DNA of 64,000 nucleotides from Rosistilla carotiformis (GTDB lineage Bacteria; Planctomycetota; Planctomycetia; Pirellulales; Pirellulaceae): contig NZ_CP036348.1 in the NCBI RefSeq assembly GCF_007753095.1, forward strand, positions 3,782,001 through 3,846,000. Reading direction: 5' to 3'. Shown piece by piece: positions 7,562 to 16,699 of the stretch (position 1 is its first letter; each line of letters opens with the position of its first letter). The notes under the pieces are model-generated. The model had not been told where the DNA came from. It did no database searches and worked only from the letters and a program-made list of their open reading frames with translations. The position numbers and the translations under genes were made by a program.

Positions 7562-8360
7562 CGCGCCAACCGATCTTCTTCCCCTCGTCGTAGCCGCGAC
7601 TCTGGTATTCGATCGGGACTTCCATGAACCTTTGGCCGCTGCGAGCCAACTTGGCCGTCACTTCGGGTTCAAATCCAAATCGGCACTGTCGCAGCGTCAG
7701 CCCTTGGATCAAGTCCCGGCGGAACGCTTTGTAACAGGTCTCCATGTCGGTCAACCGTAGACCGGTCGTGACGTTACTTAAACCGGTCAGCACGCGATTC
7801 CCCAAGCGATGCAAGAACGAAGGGTCCTGCACGTGGTTGCCCAGATAGCGGGAACCGTAGGCGATATCGGAGAGTCCATCCTGGATCGGCCGGATGACTT
7901 TCATCAGATCGCGGGGATCGTATTCGAGGTCGGCATCTTGGATCGCGATGATCTCGCCGCGGCAGTGGCGAAAGCCCATCCGCAGGGCCGATCCCTTGCC
8001 GCGATTGCGACGCCGCAGGACGATCGTCAGCCCCGACTTCCCGCGTTGGCTAGCCAGCCAATCGGCGGTTCCGTCGCTGCTACCGTCGTCGACGACGATG
8101 ATTTCTTTCGTGATCGGCAGGGCTTGGACCGCGGCGATCACTTGCGGCAGCGTCTCGCGTTCGTTGAAGACTGGGATCACCACCGACAGCTCCGGCGCAT
8201 CGGTCTGGGCGTCGTCGATCGCCTGTTGGACCAGCGATTCCGCTTCGTCGAGCAAACGCTCACAGTGCTGAGAACTATCGTGGCGGCGGCTCGGCAGCTC
8301 CGCGTTTGCAAATTCATGCTGCGACGACGTTGCGATCAGGCTCTTCTTCATCGATCCCAT
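7512..8360 (-). CDS. Family 2 glycosyltransferase (DPM1/dolichyl-phosphate-mannose synthase-like)
   Basis: GT-A fold glycosyltransferase of 282 residues. The GT2 motifs are clear: LSVVIPVFNERETLPQVI, then IIVVDDGSSDGTADWL and the DXD-type AIQDADLEYDPRDL. The arrangement and length without extra membrane helices resemble DPM1-type enzymes that transfer sugars from nucleotide donors to polyprenyl phosphate. The first 55 or so residues are a non-conserved extension. It is the first gene of a minus-strand pair with the alpha/beta hydrolase. A second in-frame ATG lies three codons downstream. The exact donor and acceptor cannot be read from the sequence. Confidence 0.9.
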   Translation of the reverse strand: MGSMKKSLIATSSQHEFANAELPSRRHDSSQHCERLLDEAESLVQQAIDDAQTDAPELSVVIPVFNERETLPQVIAAVQALPITKEIIVVDDGSSDGTADWLASQRGKSGLTIVLRRRNRGKGSALRMGFRHCRGEIIAIQDADLEYDPRDLMKVIRPIQDGLSDIAYGSRYLGNHVQDPSFLHRLGNRVLTGLSNVTTGLRLTDMETCYKAFRRDLIQGLTLRQCRFGFEPEVTAKLARSGQRFMEVPIEYQSRGYDEGKKIGWRDGVNAIYCMLRYSRWD

Positions 8361-8719
8361 CTCTTCTCACGGTGAAACGCGCACGGACATCCGAAGCACG
8401 TGCGGATACAACGAAACCCGAGGTAACCGGGCGCGTCGATCAACTCTTGCACACACTTCTGGTTGACTCGCCCGACATTATCCAGGCCAATCAAAAAGCC
8501 TTCGCGTCGACGTTGGTTTGTGCCGATCTTGTCGCGTGCAGCGGTGGCGATGGCGGCACGTACTCCAAGCCGGTGTTGCTTACCGTGGCAGCTTATCCGC
8601 CGGCGCGATCGCTGAGGGCGTTTCCCGTCGCCTTCGATTCGCCAATCGAATGCGAGACCACCTTCTAGCGAAACCAAGCTGGAGGGGCCCCGTTGCGTTC
8701 CAAGCGAAACGGCGAGCGG
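8361..8719. other. Intergenic region between two minus-strand genes
   Basis: About 360 bases between the UvrC-like gene and the glycosyltransferase. Frames of around 110-120 codons exist on both strands but show no motif. The likely content is the promoter and leader of the glycosyltransferase. I see no RNA gene or clear terminator hairpin. Confidence 0.35.
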
Positions 8720-9928
8720 TCACAACCGCGCCAAATCGCGGTAGCGGCGGCCAGCTTCCGACGGATGGAAGGTGCTTTCGAGTTCCTGAGGTTGTTTTCG
8801 CAACCAATTGGCGACCAGTGACAAAGTGAATGGGAAAGCGCTCGCCGAGCGATGGTTTTCAGGATCGGCCAGGACGCGTTTCCAATGGGCGACACGTGGA
8901 CGTGCCCGCTGAAATTCTTCAGGGCAGCGCGGCGCGACGATCGATTCGCAAACCTCGCCTTGCCGAATCAGATACCAGACACCGCGTTGCGGTTCGGCGG
9001 CGGTATCCTGGGGGGCGTGACCAGCAACGGCATACACAAATGTAAATTTGCGCCGCGCCGCGGCCAAGAACATTAGTTTCCGATGCAGAAACTCCAACGC
9101 GACCAGATCGCGACTCATCCGCCCCGCCAGTTCGTACTGTCGCATTTCCGCCGCCCGTTGGATCGTCTCGCGAATCGCTTCCAGTGGCCCTGCATGGAAG
9201 CCATCGAGAAAACTCTCCGCCTCGGCCACCTGTTGATCGTATTGACGGCGCGTGCATTGCCCAACGCAGGGACCACTGCAGCGGCCGATCTCATACCGCA
9301 GACACCCGGGACGCTGTTGCAGGTCGAATAGTTGCAACTGGTCAGCGAAATAGAGTTCTTGTTTGCTGCTGCAATCGCGCAGTCGAAAAAAGTTGTTCAG
9401 CGCATCGACCGCCCGCTGCATCTTGCCGGCTCCCATAAACGGCCCTTCGCTGGCGACGACGTCCGCCGGCGGCATCCTGTCGATGAAGAAATAGGGTGCT
9501 GGCACGCCTCCCAAACATAAATAGACGGGGCGTTGGCGTTTCGGAATTTCTTGAACGTTCCAACGCGGTGTCCAGCGGCGAATCAGTTGTTGTTCACGCA
9601 GCAGTGCCGCAAATTCGCTGGGCTGCGTCTCCCACAGGATCGTCTGGGACGCTTGGATGATCCGGCCCGCCTTTTCTTCGGCATTGCGGGGGCTGAAGTA
9701 GGACAACAGCCGCGTACGCAATCGCTTCGATTTTCCGACGTAGATCAATTGACCGCGGCGATCCAGCATTCCGTAGATGCCGGGGGCCTTAGGGAATCGT
9801 TGGCGAACCAAAGTTCGCAGTTCGGGGGGCGAGGACGCATCGATCCGCTGCGTCGGCCGCGGCCCCAATGGGTCCAGCGGATTGGGCCCGAAGCCTTCAA
9901 ATCGTTCGCCGTACTGTTGCAAATCCAT
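8720..9928 (-). CDS. GIY-YIG nuclease, UvrC N-terminal-half homologue (Cho-like)
   Basis: Protein of 402 residues matching the incision-3' half of UvrC. The GIY-YIG domain begins KAPGIYGMLDRRGQLIYVGKS (about residues 47-67), with the following Arg in KRLRTRLLSYF and a conserved Glu in SEFAALLREQQLI. A Cys-rich block CLRYEIGRCSGPCVGQC (near 208-224) is the UvrC cysteine signature, and a UVR-like helical segment follows. The RNase H-like nuclease domain and HhH motifs of full UvrC are absent, so it resembles Cho (UvrC homologue) but is longer. It probably makes the 3' incision in nucleotide excision repair, working with UvrAB. The preceding minus-strand gene is cutA. Confidence 0.88.
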   Translation of the reverse strand: MDLQQYGERFEGFGPNPLDPLGPRPTQRIDASSPPELRTLVRQRFPKAPGIYGMLDRRGQLIYVGKSKRLRTRLLSYFSPRNAEEKAGRIIQASQTILWETQPSEFAALLREQQLIRRWTPRWNVQEIPKRQRPVYLCLGGVPAPYFFIDRMPPADVVASEGPFMGAGKMQRAVDALNNFFRLRDCSSKQELYFADQLQLFDLQQRPGCLRYEIGRCSGPCVGQCTRRQYDQQVAEAESFLDGFHAGPLEAIRETIQRAAEMRQYELAGRMSRDLVALEFLHRKLMFLAAARRKFTFVYAVAGHAPQDTAAEPQRGVWYLIRQGEVCESIVAPRCPEEFQRARPRVAHWKRVLADPENHRSASAFPFTLSLVANWLRKQPQELESTFHPSEAGRRYRDLARL

Positions 9929-10046
9929 TTATCCGCGAGCTGGGTGCCCGCAATCCTGATGATGAACCGTCGCGAAGAACGGTTTGGATGCCCCAACAAA
10001 GTTTAACACAGCCGCCGCTGGCTCCAACCCTAACGAATCGCAGCCG

Positions 10047-10388
10047 CTAGCAAATCGGGCGTGTCTGTTCGGTCAACCAGTCCAAGTAACCTGCCGTCCC
10101 GGCAACGATCGGCAACGCGATGATTTGCGGCTGCTGATACGAATGCAGTGACTGGATCAAACGCTCCACCTCGGGATACCTCGCCGCAACGGTTTTGATG
10201 CTCAAACGAAATTCAGAATCGCAGTGGACCGCTCCTTCCCATCGATAATGACTGGCGATCGGGCCTTCAATCTGCACGCACGCGGCGAAGCGTTGCTGGA
10301 TCAATTCCGCGGCGATCTGCTGGGCTTCGCTCTCCGTCGGTGTGGTTGTTGTAATTTGCAGGAAATCGGCCAATGATATCAACTCCAA
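10047..10388 (-). CDS. cutA: CutA divalent-cation tolerance protein
   Basis: A 113-residue protein of the usual CutA length (trimeric ferredoxin-like fold). Conserved family residues are present: ITTTTPTESEAQQIA, RFAACVQIEGPIASHYRWEG, EFRLSIKT, then RLIQSLHSYQQPQIIALPI and GYLDWL. CutA is implicated in copper and divalent-cation tolerance, although its molecular role is not settled. It lies 118 bases upstream of the UvrC-like gene on the same strand and is divergent from the large AsmA-like gene. Confidence 0.95.
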   Translation of the reverse strand: MELISLADFLQITTTTPTESEAQQIAAELIQQRFAACVQIEGPIASHYRWEGAVHCDSEFRLSIKTVAARYPEVERLIQSLHSYQQPQIIALPIVAGTAGYLDWLTEQTRPIC

Positions 10389-10573
10389 GAATGCTGTTGG
10401 GCTGAACCGCGGATTCTGTTTAGAATCGCCGGTCTATTCGTAATGATAGGTAGCTGCTGCGCAAACACCAACCGCACGGCCTGGGCAGACAGGGTCGATC
10501 GGCGAGGTGTGGGGTGAGCGGGGCGGATTTCCGATGGAGCAGGAGGCTCGTTGTGGGACGCATCGATAAGGAC

Positions 10574-13500
10574 ATGGACGAAGCAATCGAGACATCCCGT
10601 CGGCGGACCGATCAGATGCGTCAGCGACGGCGGACTCGCAATCGGATTGCGTTGGGGCTCTTCGCGTTGACGATCGTCTTAGCGATCGCGGTCGGCCCCT
10701 CGATCGTGTGCAATTCGCCCATCGCCGATTCGCTGTTGGGCAGCAACGCGGCAAAATATGGCTGGCAGGCAAAGGCCTACGGAATTCGCTTGGGTTGGTT
10801 GACGCCGCTGCGGTTGGACGATTTGGAATTGACGGGCCCCAGCGGACAGACGCGGTTGACCGCGTCTCGAATCGAAACCGAAATCACACTGATCGATCTG
10901 ATCTCCGGACGCAACGACTTCGGAACCGTCCAGGCGACGGGGCTGCGTAGCGAAGTGGCTGTCGATTCGGGAACCAGCAGCTTGGAATCCGATCTCGCCG
11001 CGCTGAATGCCGCGGACGATTCAGAACCGTCGGCAACGTCCGACGCCTCGGCCGATTCGGGCGATGCGATGTCGATCAAGATCGTCGTCCGCGATGCCGA
11101 AGCGATGCTGACCAGTGCGCCGACCGGCGAACAGTGGAAGCTGGCCGGAATCGCGGCTGACCTCACCTTGGTCGGCGACCTACCGCAGGGCAATGTTTCG
11201 CTAACACTGATCGACCCACGATCTCAGACGGGCAAGCTGGAACTGCGTCTGGCTGCGCCCGCGCAAGGCGGTGCCGGAGCCTTACAACTCGACGCGTCTT
11301 TGGCGGCGCTGCCGCTGTCGATCGCCAAACTGCTGGCGATGCGGTTTCCAACGGACGATGGGCTTGCACCGCAGTATGTCGCGGGGCTTGCCGACGGCGA
11401 TGTGCGGCTAACGATCGACGCCAGCGGAGCGTTGCGTGGCGATTTCCGCAGCTTGAATCTGCGCGATGTTCAAGTCGGCGATCCGCGGTTGTCGGAACAG
11501 TTGTGGGCGATCCAGGCGGCGCGCGTGGAAGGTTCCTTCCTTTATACCGAAACCCACCTGCAAGGGATGGGGCTAAGAGTCAGCAGCGACGTGGGCGTTG
11601 CCGATCTGAACGGCACCTTCCGCATCGCTGCGGAAAACGTTGCCGGCGATCTCGCGGAAAATCCGTTTGCTTGGCTGGAAGCCCTTTCGGGCACGGCGGG
11701 GCTGGAGGTCGATTTGGCACGACTGACCAAAGCGGCACCTGGGCTTTTGCCGCTGCGCGAAAACGCGTCGATCGAATCGGCGATCCTGCGTGGCAGTCTC
11801 AGCGGCATCCAAGATGCGTCGGGATTTTTGACGAACATCGATTTGGAGTCGGATCCGATTCGGGCGACCTCGTTTGGTCGGCCGCTGCAGATCGAACCGA
11901 TGACGATCCAATTGGCCGCGCGCCCCTCGGGAGCCTGGATCATGGCCGAACGGCTGCAGATTCGCAGCATGTTCGCCAACGCGACCGGCAGCGGCGACCT
12001 TCGTAACGGGCAAGCGGAATTCAACGTCGACCTGGGCCGTTTGGCGACGATGTTGTCGCCGCTTGTCGATATGTCGGAAACGGAGTTGGGGGGAAGCACG
12101 TCGGGCAACATTCGCTGGACTGCGCAGCCGGATGGCTTATGGCGACTGGACGGTCAGGCGACCGCTGCGAAGTTGGCGATCGGTTTGTCGGGAGGCGAAA
12201 CGATTCGCGAACCAGCGGTTGATCTGAAAGTCGGCGCGATCGGAATTTGGGGCGGCGATCATTTGTCCCGATTGAATGAAGCGGCGATCACGCTGCGCAA
12301 CGCTTCACAAATGTGGGACCTTGAACTGGAACGGCCGATCGACCAACCGACCTCGCAAACCCTGTTGCCGATCAAAGCGGTTGGCAACGGCCGGGTGGGA
12401 GCGGTCGTGAGCCTGCTGCGGCCTTGGCTGCCCGCGGAGATGGGAGCGGCTGAAGGGGAATTCCAAGCGACGTTAAATGCGGACATTGCCATGACCGACG
12501 GTGTGTTGCGCGCCGCGACGATGGTACTGGAACAACCAGCGGTGGTTTGGTCCGGCGCGCGTTACAGCCAATCGACGCTGCAATTGAACTTCGATGGCAA
12601 GCTTCCAATGGCGATGGATGAAATTGCGATTCGATCGTTCACGGCGATCGGGAATGCGGCGGCCCTGAGCGCCCAAGGCGACTATCGCGCCTCCGGTCAA
12701 AGCGATCTCGAAATCGCCTGGCGTGCCGACATCGAACGACTGCGTCAATCGACCGACGCGATCGCCGCACAATTCCAACCGATTCAGCTTACAAACTTCG
12801 TTCCGCAACCGGCGGTGGAATCCAGCGATTACCAGTACAAAGGGTCGGTCGAAGGGCGGGCTACGCTGCGAGGAATCGACGGAATCTGGAAGGCGAACGT
12901 CGAGGCCGACGGCGAGAATTTGGAGCTGTTGCAAAACGTGGGCGTTGCCGGGCAGGTGAACTTCGCCAACGGAGCCCAACCGATCCCGGTGCAGACCACG
13001 ACCGAATCGCTGTGGCGTGAACCGAACATGAAACTGATCGGTACGGTTCAATACATCGAATCCAGCGGCGACGTGGACGCGGAGGATTTGAAGGTCACCA
13101 CACAGTGGCTCGATGCCACGTTGGCCGCCAAGTACCGGTCGGACGCTACCGACACGCAGATCTCGGTTTCGGGACCGGCACGGATTCGCAGCGACGAGAT
13201 CGCGCGGCGGTTGGAAGAACTGATCGGCCAGCCGATCCAGATGTCCGGTTCCAGCGAGGGTCCGATCGATTTGCAGGTGCGGATGCACGGCGACGATCCC
13301 GTCGACGTGGTCGCTTCGGGGACACTGGCTTGGGAGACCGCAACGATCGCGGGAGTGGAGATCGGCGCGGCTTCGATTCCTTTAAAAACTGCGGCGGGGC
13401 AGATCGAAATTGCCCCAACGACGATTCAATTGCCCAAGGGCCGACTGAACTTGGCGGGCAAAGCCAGCTACGTGGACGATCCGATGTGGATCCAAGCCAC

Positions 13501-14164
13501 GCCCGGCCTGATTGCCGAAGGGTTGGAACTGGAAACAGAGATGACGCGAACGTGGTTGAAGTACGTAGCGCCATTGTTGGCCGACGCGACGGATGTCAAC
13601 GGCACGTTTAAGTTGGAGATCGATCACGCGATGATCTATCCGCTGGCCCCGGCGCAAAACAAAATCAGCGGCCGCTTGGGGATCGACCACGCGCAAGTGG
13701 GCCCAGGCCCGATCGCGAACAGCGTGGTCGGTGTGATCGGCCAATTCGCGTCGCTGGGAGGCAGCAAACCGCTGACGGCGGGCAACCGTTGGATTGAATT
13801 GCCCGCCCAATCGGTCGATTTTGTGATGGAGAACGGCGTCGTCACGCATCAGCGATTGATGATGCAACTGGATGACGTGCAGGTGGTTTCCAGCGGCAGC
13901 GCTTCGCTGGACGGACGGCTGGAGCTGAACGCACAGATCCCGATCGAAGAGGCTTGGGCCGGCACCGACATGAAAAAAGCAGGAATGATCGGCCAGACAT
14001 TCCAGATCCCGATCGATGGTACGTTCAACCGTCCGAGCCTCGATTCGCGAGGTGTTCAAGAATCGCTGACGCGGTTGGGAACCAAGGCGTTGGAGGAGAC
14101 TGCCAAGAACGCCCTGCAAAAGGAACTCTCCCGCGGCTTGCAAAAGCTGTTTGGCAACCGATAG
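10574..14164 (+). CDS. AsmA/TamB-like envelope protein (about 1200 residues)
   Basis: The N-terminus has an Arg-rich cytoplasmic stretch followed by one membrane segment (ALGLFALTIVLAIAVGPSIV). The rest, about 1150 residues, is a long periplasmic-type chain of beta-rich repeats with phrases such as LRLDDLELTG near the start, NGTFRIAAENV and later TFKLEIDH. The C-terminal part, IPLKTAAGQIEI and the block ending LQKELSRGLQKLFG, is AsmA/DUF748-like. AsmA-family proteins act in lipid transport between membranes and envelope assembly. I choose ATG 10574 because upstream residues from GTG 10514 lack family character; the longer form would have 1216 residues. There is no close operon partner. Confidence 0.75.
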   Translation: MDEAIETSRRRTDQMRQRRRTRNRIALGLFALTIVLAIAVGPSIVCNSPIADSLLGSNAAKYGWQAKAYGIRLGWLTPLRLDDLELTGPSGQTRLTASRIETEITLIDLISGRNDFGTVQATGLRSEVAVDSGTSSLESDLAALNAADDSEPSATSDASADSGDAMSIKIVVRDAEAMLTSAPTGEQWKLAGIAADLTLVGDLPQGNVSLTLIDPRSQTGKLELRLAAPAQGGAGALQLDASLAALPLSIAKLLAMRFPTDDGLAPQYVAGLADGDVRLTIDASGALRGDFRSLNLRDVQVGDPRLSEQLWAIQAARVEGSFLYTETHLQGMGLRVSSDVGVADLNGTFRIAAENVAGDLAENPFAWLEALSGTAGLEVDLARLTKAAPGLLPLRENASIESAILRGSLSGIQDASGFLTNIDLESDPIRATSFGRPLQIEPMTIQLAARPSGAWIMAERLQIRSMFANATGSGDLRNGQAEFNVDLGRLATMLSPLVDMSETELGGSTSGNIRWTAQPDGLWRLDGQATAAKLAIGLSGGETIREPAVDLKVGAIGIWGGDHLSRLNEAAITLRNASQMWDLELERPIDQPTSQTLLPIKAVGNGRVGAVVSLLRPWLPAEMGAAEGEFQATLNADIAMTDGVLRAATMVLEQPAVVWSGARYSQSTLQLNFDGKLPMAMDEIAIRSFTAIGNAAALSAQGDYRASGQSDLEIAWRADIERLRQSTDAIAAQFQPIQLTNFVPQPAVESSDYQYKGSVEGRATLRGIDGIWKANVEADGENLELLQNVGVAGQVNFANGAQPIPVQTTTESLWREPNMKLIGTVQYIESSGDVDAEDLKVTTQWLDATLAAKYRSDATDTQISVSGPARIRSDEIARRLEELIGQPIQMSGSSEGPIDLQVRMHGDDPVDVVASGTLAWETATIAGVEIGAASIPLKTAAGQIEIAPTTIQLPKGRLNLAGKASYVDDPMWIQATPGLIAEGLELETEMTRTWLKYVAPLLADATDVNGTFKLEIDHAMIYPLAPAQNKISGRLGIDHAQVGPGPIANSVVGVIGQFASLGGSKPLTAGNRWIELPAQSVDFVMENGVVTHQRLMMQLDDVQVVSSGSASLDGRLELNAQIPIEEAWAGTDMKKAGMIGQTFQIPIDGTFNRPSLDSRGVQESLTRLGTKALEETAKNALQKELSRGLQKLFGNR

Positions 14165-14499
14165 ACAGGAATTGCCCTGTTCGGCGACTGTTTTACCGCC
14201 GATTCGGTTACGCATCGCGGGCGTCAGTCCGGCGAGCATCGAAGCTCGATGCCGGCGTTCATTTCCGGCAGGCAATCGGTGCCGGATCAGCCATCGAGCC
14301 GCCGGGCATTGCTGCCGCGCGGTGGGCCAGGTCGGTTGGGCAGGCTGCGCAGAAAATCAAAAAGCCGTGATCGGAAAGAATCGCGCATGGTTTCCCCAAG
14401 CTGGCGATTCGATATGCTAGGCGTGAAGTATCATTATGTTGAGTTCGCGTGGTATCGAATCGCCCGACGGCGACCTGGATCTTTGATTGCTGCACCTGG
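14165..14499. other. Intergenic region before the kinase gene
   Basis: About 335 bases. Several overlapping short frames exist but none shows a domain. A longer in-frame GTG start of the kinase at 14449 lies here, but its extra 17 residues are not family-like. The region probably contains the kinase-phosphatase promoter; I cannot fix its boxes. Confidence 0.35.
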
Positions 14500-15789
14500 A
14501 TGATCAAGTCACGACAGAAACTTGGAAAATATCAGATTGAGAAGAAGCTCGGTGAAGGGGGCTTCGCAGGTGTTTACCGTGCGCTAGACACGATCGAGGG
14601 GGTCCGCGTTGCGCTGAAGATCCCTTATTCGCAGACGCTCAGTTCCGATGTGCTGGAAGAATGTCTGAAAGAAGTGCGGATGATGGCGTCGTTGGATCAT
14701 CCTAACATTCTCACGCTCAAGAACGCGGAGTTTATCGAAGGGCATTTTGTGCTCGCGTTTCCGCTGGCCGAACAGACTTTGGGGGACCGCATCACCAAAC
14801 GGATGTCGATTGCCCAAGGGATCAGCTATACCGAACAGATGCTCGAAGCGGTTTCGTATGCCCACGAGCGGCGGATCATTCATTGCGATCTGAAGCCCGA
14901 GAACATGGTCTTGTTTCCCGAGGGGGACCTGCGGCTTACCGATTTCGGGATCGCGAAGATTGCCATGCGGACGCTCCGTGCGTCTGGTTCAGGAACCGTT
15001 GGCTACATCGCTCCCGAACAAGCGATGGGGCGTCCTTCGTTCCGCAGCGACGTCTTTTCGCTGGGGTTGGTGCTGTATCGCGTCTTCAGCGGCAAGCTGC
15101 CCGAATGGCCTTTCACCTGGCCGCCCCCGAATTATCGGGCGCTTTGCGAACGGGTGAGTCCTGAGTTTGTGGAGATGTTGCGGCGTTCATTGCAGATGGA
15201 ACCACAGCGACGCTACCGCAACGCGACGCAGATGTTGTCTGCCTTTCGGCGTTTGAAACCGCGTGCGATCCTGAACAACGAAGCGACGGCAAACGCTGGA
15301 AAAAAGAAGAAGACAGGACGCGATTGGCGGACGCTGCGGTACCAGCAGTTCCTGCGCAGCTACGGCAAGGCAGTCGATGTCAACGGATTCTGCAAGAAGT
15401 GCAACGGGCCGGTCGCCGAGTCGATGATCGCGTGTCCGTGGTGCAGTTCGGATCGCGACCAACAGGTGCGAGAGACCCGTTTCCCGCAGGTTTGTCCACG
15501 CTGCGACGGCGGCATGAAGCTGGATTGGTCCTTCTGTCCGTGGTGCGATGGCGCTGAATTCGAATTGGGTTCGACCCGTTCGTTTACCGACAAACGCTAC
15601 ACGACGACCTGCGAAAACGAAGCCTGTGGCGGCAGTCTGATGCCATTCATGCGATATTGTCCCTGGTGCCAGAGTGCGGTGCAGCGATCGTGGAAATTGC
15701 CTCGATCGAAGGACAAATGTCAATCGTGTGATTGGGGCGTGACGCGTGAATTCTGGAGCTGTTGCCCTTGGTGTGCCACGGACATCTAA
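14500..15789 (+). CDS. Ser/Thr protein kinase with four C-terminal zinc ribbons
   Basis: Hanks-type kinase of 429 residues. Motifs are the P-loop GEGGFAGVY (18-26), the lysine in VALKIPY (Lys40), HCDLKPEN (128-135), DFGIAK (148-153), then SGTVGYIAPEQAMG as activation and P+1 segment, with RSDVFSLGLVLY downstream. HCD instead of HRD makes it a non-RD kinase. No transmembrane segment follows. Residues about 300-429 carry four CxxC...CPWC zinc-ribbon pairs: CKKC...CPWC, CPRC...CPWC, CENEAC...CPWC and CQSC...CCPWC. The start is ATG 14500, immediately before the kinase domain. It is followed within about 30 bases by a PP2C phosphatase gene, suggesting a reversible phosphorylation pair. Confidence 0.9.
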   Translation: MIKSRQKLGKYQIEKKLGEGGFAGVYRALDTIEGVRVALKIPYSQTLSSDVLEECLKEVRMMASLDHPNILTLKNAEFIEGHFVLAFPLAEQTLGDRITKRMSIAQGISYTEQMLEAVSYAHERRIIHCDLKPENMVLFPEGDLRLTDFGIAKIAMRTLRASGSGTVGYIAPEQAMGRPSFRSDVFSLGLVLYRVFSGKLPEWPFTWPPPNYRALCERVSPEFVEMLRRSLQMEPQRRYRNATQMLSAFRRLKPRAILNNEATANAGKKKKTGRDWRTLRYQQFLRSYGKAVDVNGFCKKCNGPVAESMIACPWCSSDRDQQVRETRFPQVCPRCDGGMKLDWSFCPWCDGAEFELGSTRSFTDKRYTTTCENEACGGSLMPFMRYCPWCQSAVQRSWKLPRSKDKCQSCDWGVTREFWSCCPWCATDI

Positions 15790-15820
15790 AGAAACTAAAT
15801 TGGATAAGGAAGTTCAGTTG

Positions 15821-16648
15821 GTGCTCAATCCCTGCGGCCCAGGCCCTTCGATAATCTACCGTGATCGGCGGATGAACCGCGCCGCTGTTCATCTAGCGGC
15901 CGGTGGGGAAGCGGCCGTTTTCACGTCGCGAAGCCCCAACAAGGAAACGCCCAACGAAGATGTCGCGGCGATTGTTCCTTGTGACGGCGACACCTGCGTG
16001 CTGATTGTTGCCGATGGGATGGGCGGGCATTCGGCGGGGGAGGTCGCATCGTTGATGGCGGTTCGCGAAATGGTGCTTGCGATCAACGAGGCGCTGCGTC
16101 AACAGTTCATGCTTCGGATTGGAATCATCAACGGTTTCGAACGCGCTAACGAAGCGGTCCAGGCAATGGGCATTGGATCGGGAACGACGCTGGCCGTGGT
16201 CGAAATCACCAAAGACGAAGTCCGCCCGTATCATGCGGGGGATTCGGTGGTCTTGGTTGTCGGTTCGCGAGGCAAGATCAAACTGGAAACGACTTCGCAT
16301 TCGCCGGTTGGATTTGGACTGGCCGCCGGTTTTTTGAATTCCAAAGAAGCGATGGAGCATGCCGAACGGCACGTGATCCTGAATGCTGTGGGTTCGGCTT
16401 CGATGCGTATTGAAATTGGATCGGCGATCCGGTTGGCGGCGCGCGACACGGTGCTGTTGGCCAGCGATGGCTTAACCGATAACGTCACGATCCAGGAAGC
16501 GATCGATCGAATTCGCAGCGGGAAGATCGAAGAGAGTGTTAACGAATTGACAAGTCTTGCCGTCCAACGGATGGGCAGCCCTGGGGAAGGTCGGCCCAGC
16601 AAACCGGACGATCTGACCGTTTTGCTATTCCGCCGGCAATCCGGTTAG
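15821..16648 (+). CDS. PP2C-family Ser/Thr phosphatase
   Basis: Metal-dependent PPM phosphatase, about 275 residues from GTG 15821. Motifs are VADGMGGHSAGEV (first metal Asp), the Ser/Thr-rich GSGTTLAVVEI, YHAGDSVV, LLASDGLTDNV and the terminal KPDDLTVLLF with the metal-binding DD. I choose GTG 15821 because AAGGAAG at 15806-15812 is a good Shine-Dalgarno about 8 bases upstream. An in-frame GTG at 15746 would overlap the end of the kinase gene, and an ATG at 15872 would also keep the domain. The short gap after the kinase makes co-transcription likely, so this enzyme probably dephosphorylates the kinase or its targets. Confidence 0.9.
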   Translation: MLNPCGPGPSIIYRDRRMNRAAVHLAAGGEAAVFTSRSPNKETPNEDVAAIVPCDGDTCVLIVADGMGGHSAGEVASLMAVREMVLAINEALRQQFMLRIGIINGFERANEAVQAMGIGSGTTLAVVEITKDEVRPYHAGDSVVLVVGSRGKIKLETTSHSPVGFGLAAGFLNSKEAMEHAERHVILNAVGSASMRIEIGSAIRLAARDTVLLASDGLTDNVTIQEAIDRIRSGKIEESVNELTSLAVQRMGSPGEGRPSKPDDLTVLLFRRQSG

Positions 16649-16699
16649 ACTGTAGACTGTGTGTTTCGCTCACGATGCGTCGAAAGATGGTTTTAATCT

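Noticed and set aside
12473-13288. Long antisense frame (271 codons) inside the AsmA-like gene
   Set aside because: GC-rich DNA gives long shadow frames; the plus strand encodes a continuous 1200-residue protein.
13382-14275. Antisense frame of 297 codons at the end of the AsmA-like gene
   Set aside because: Same reason; no domain and a His/Gln/Arg-rich shadow composition.
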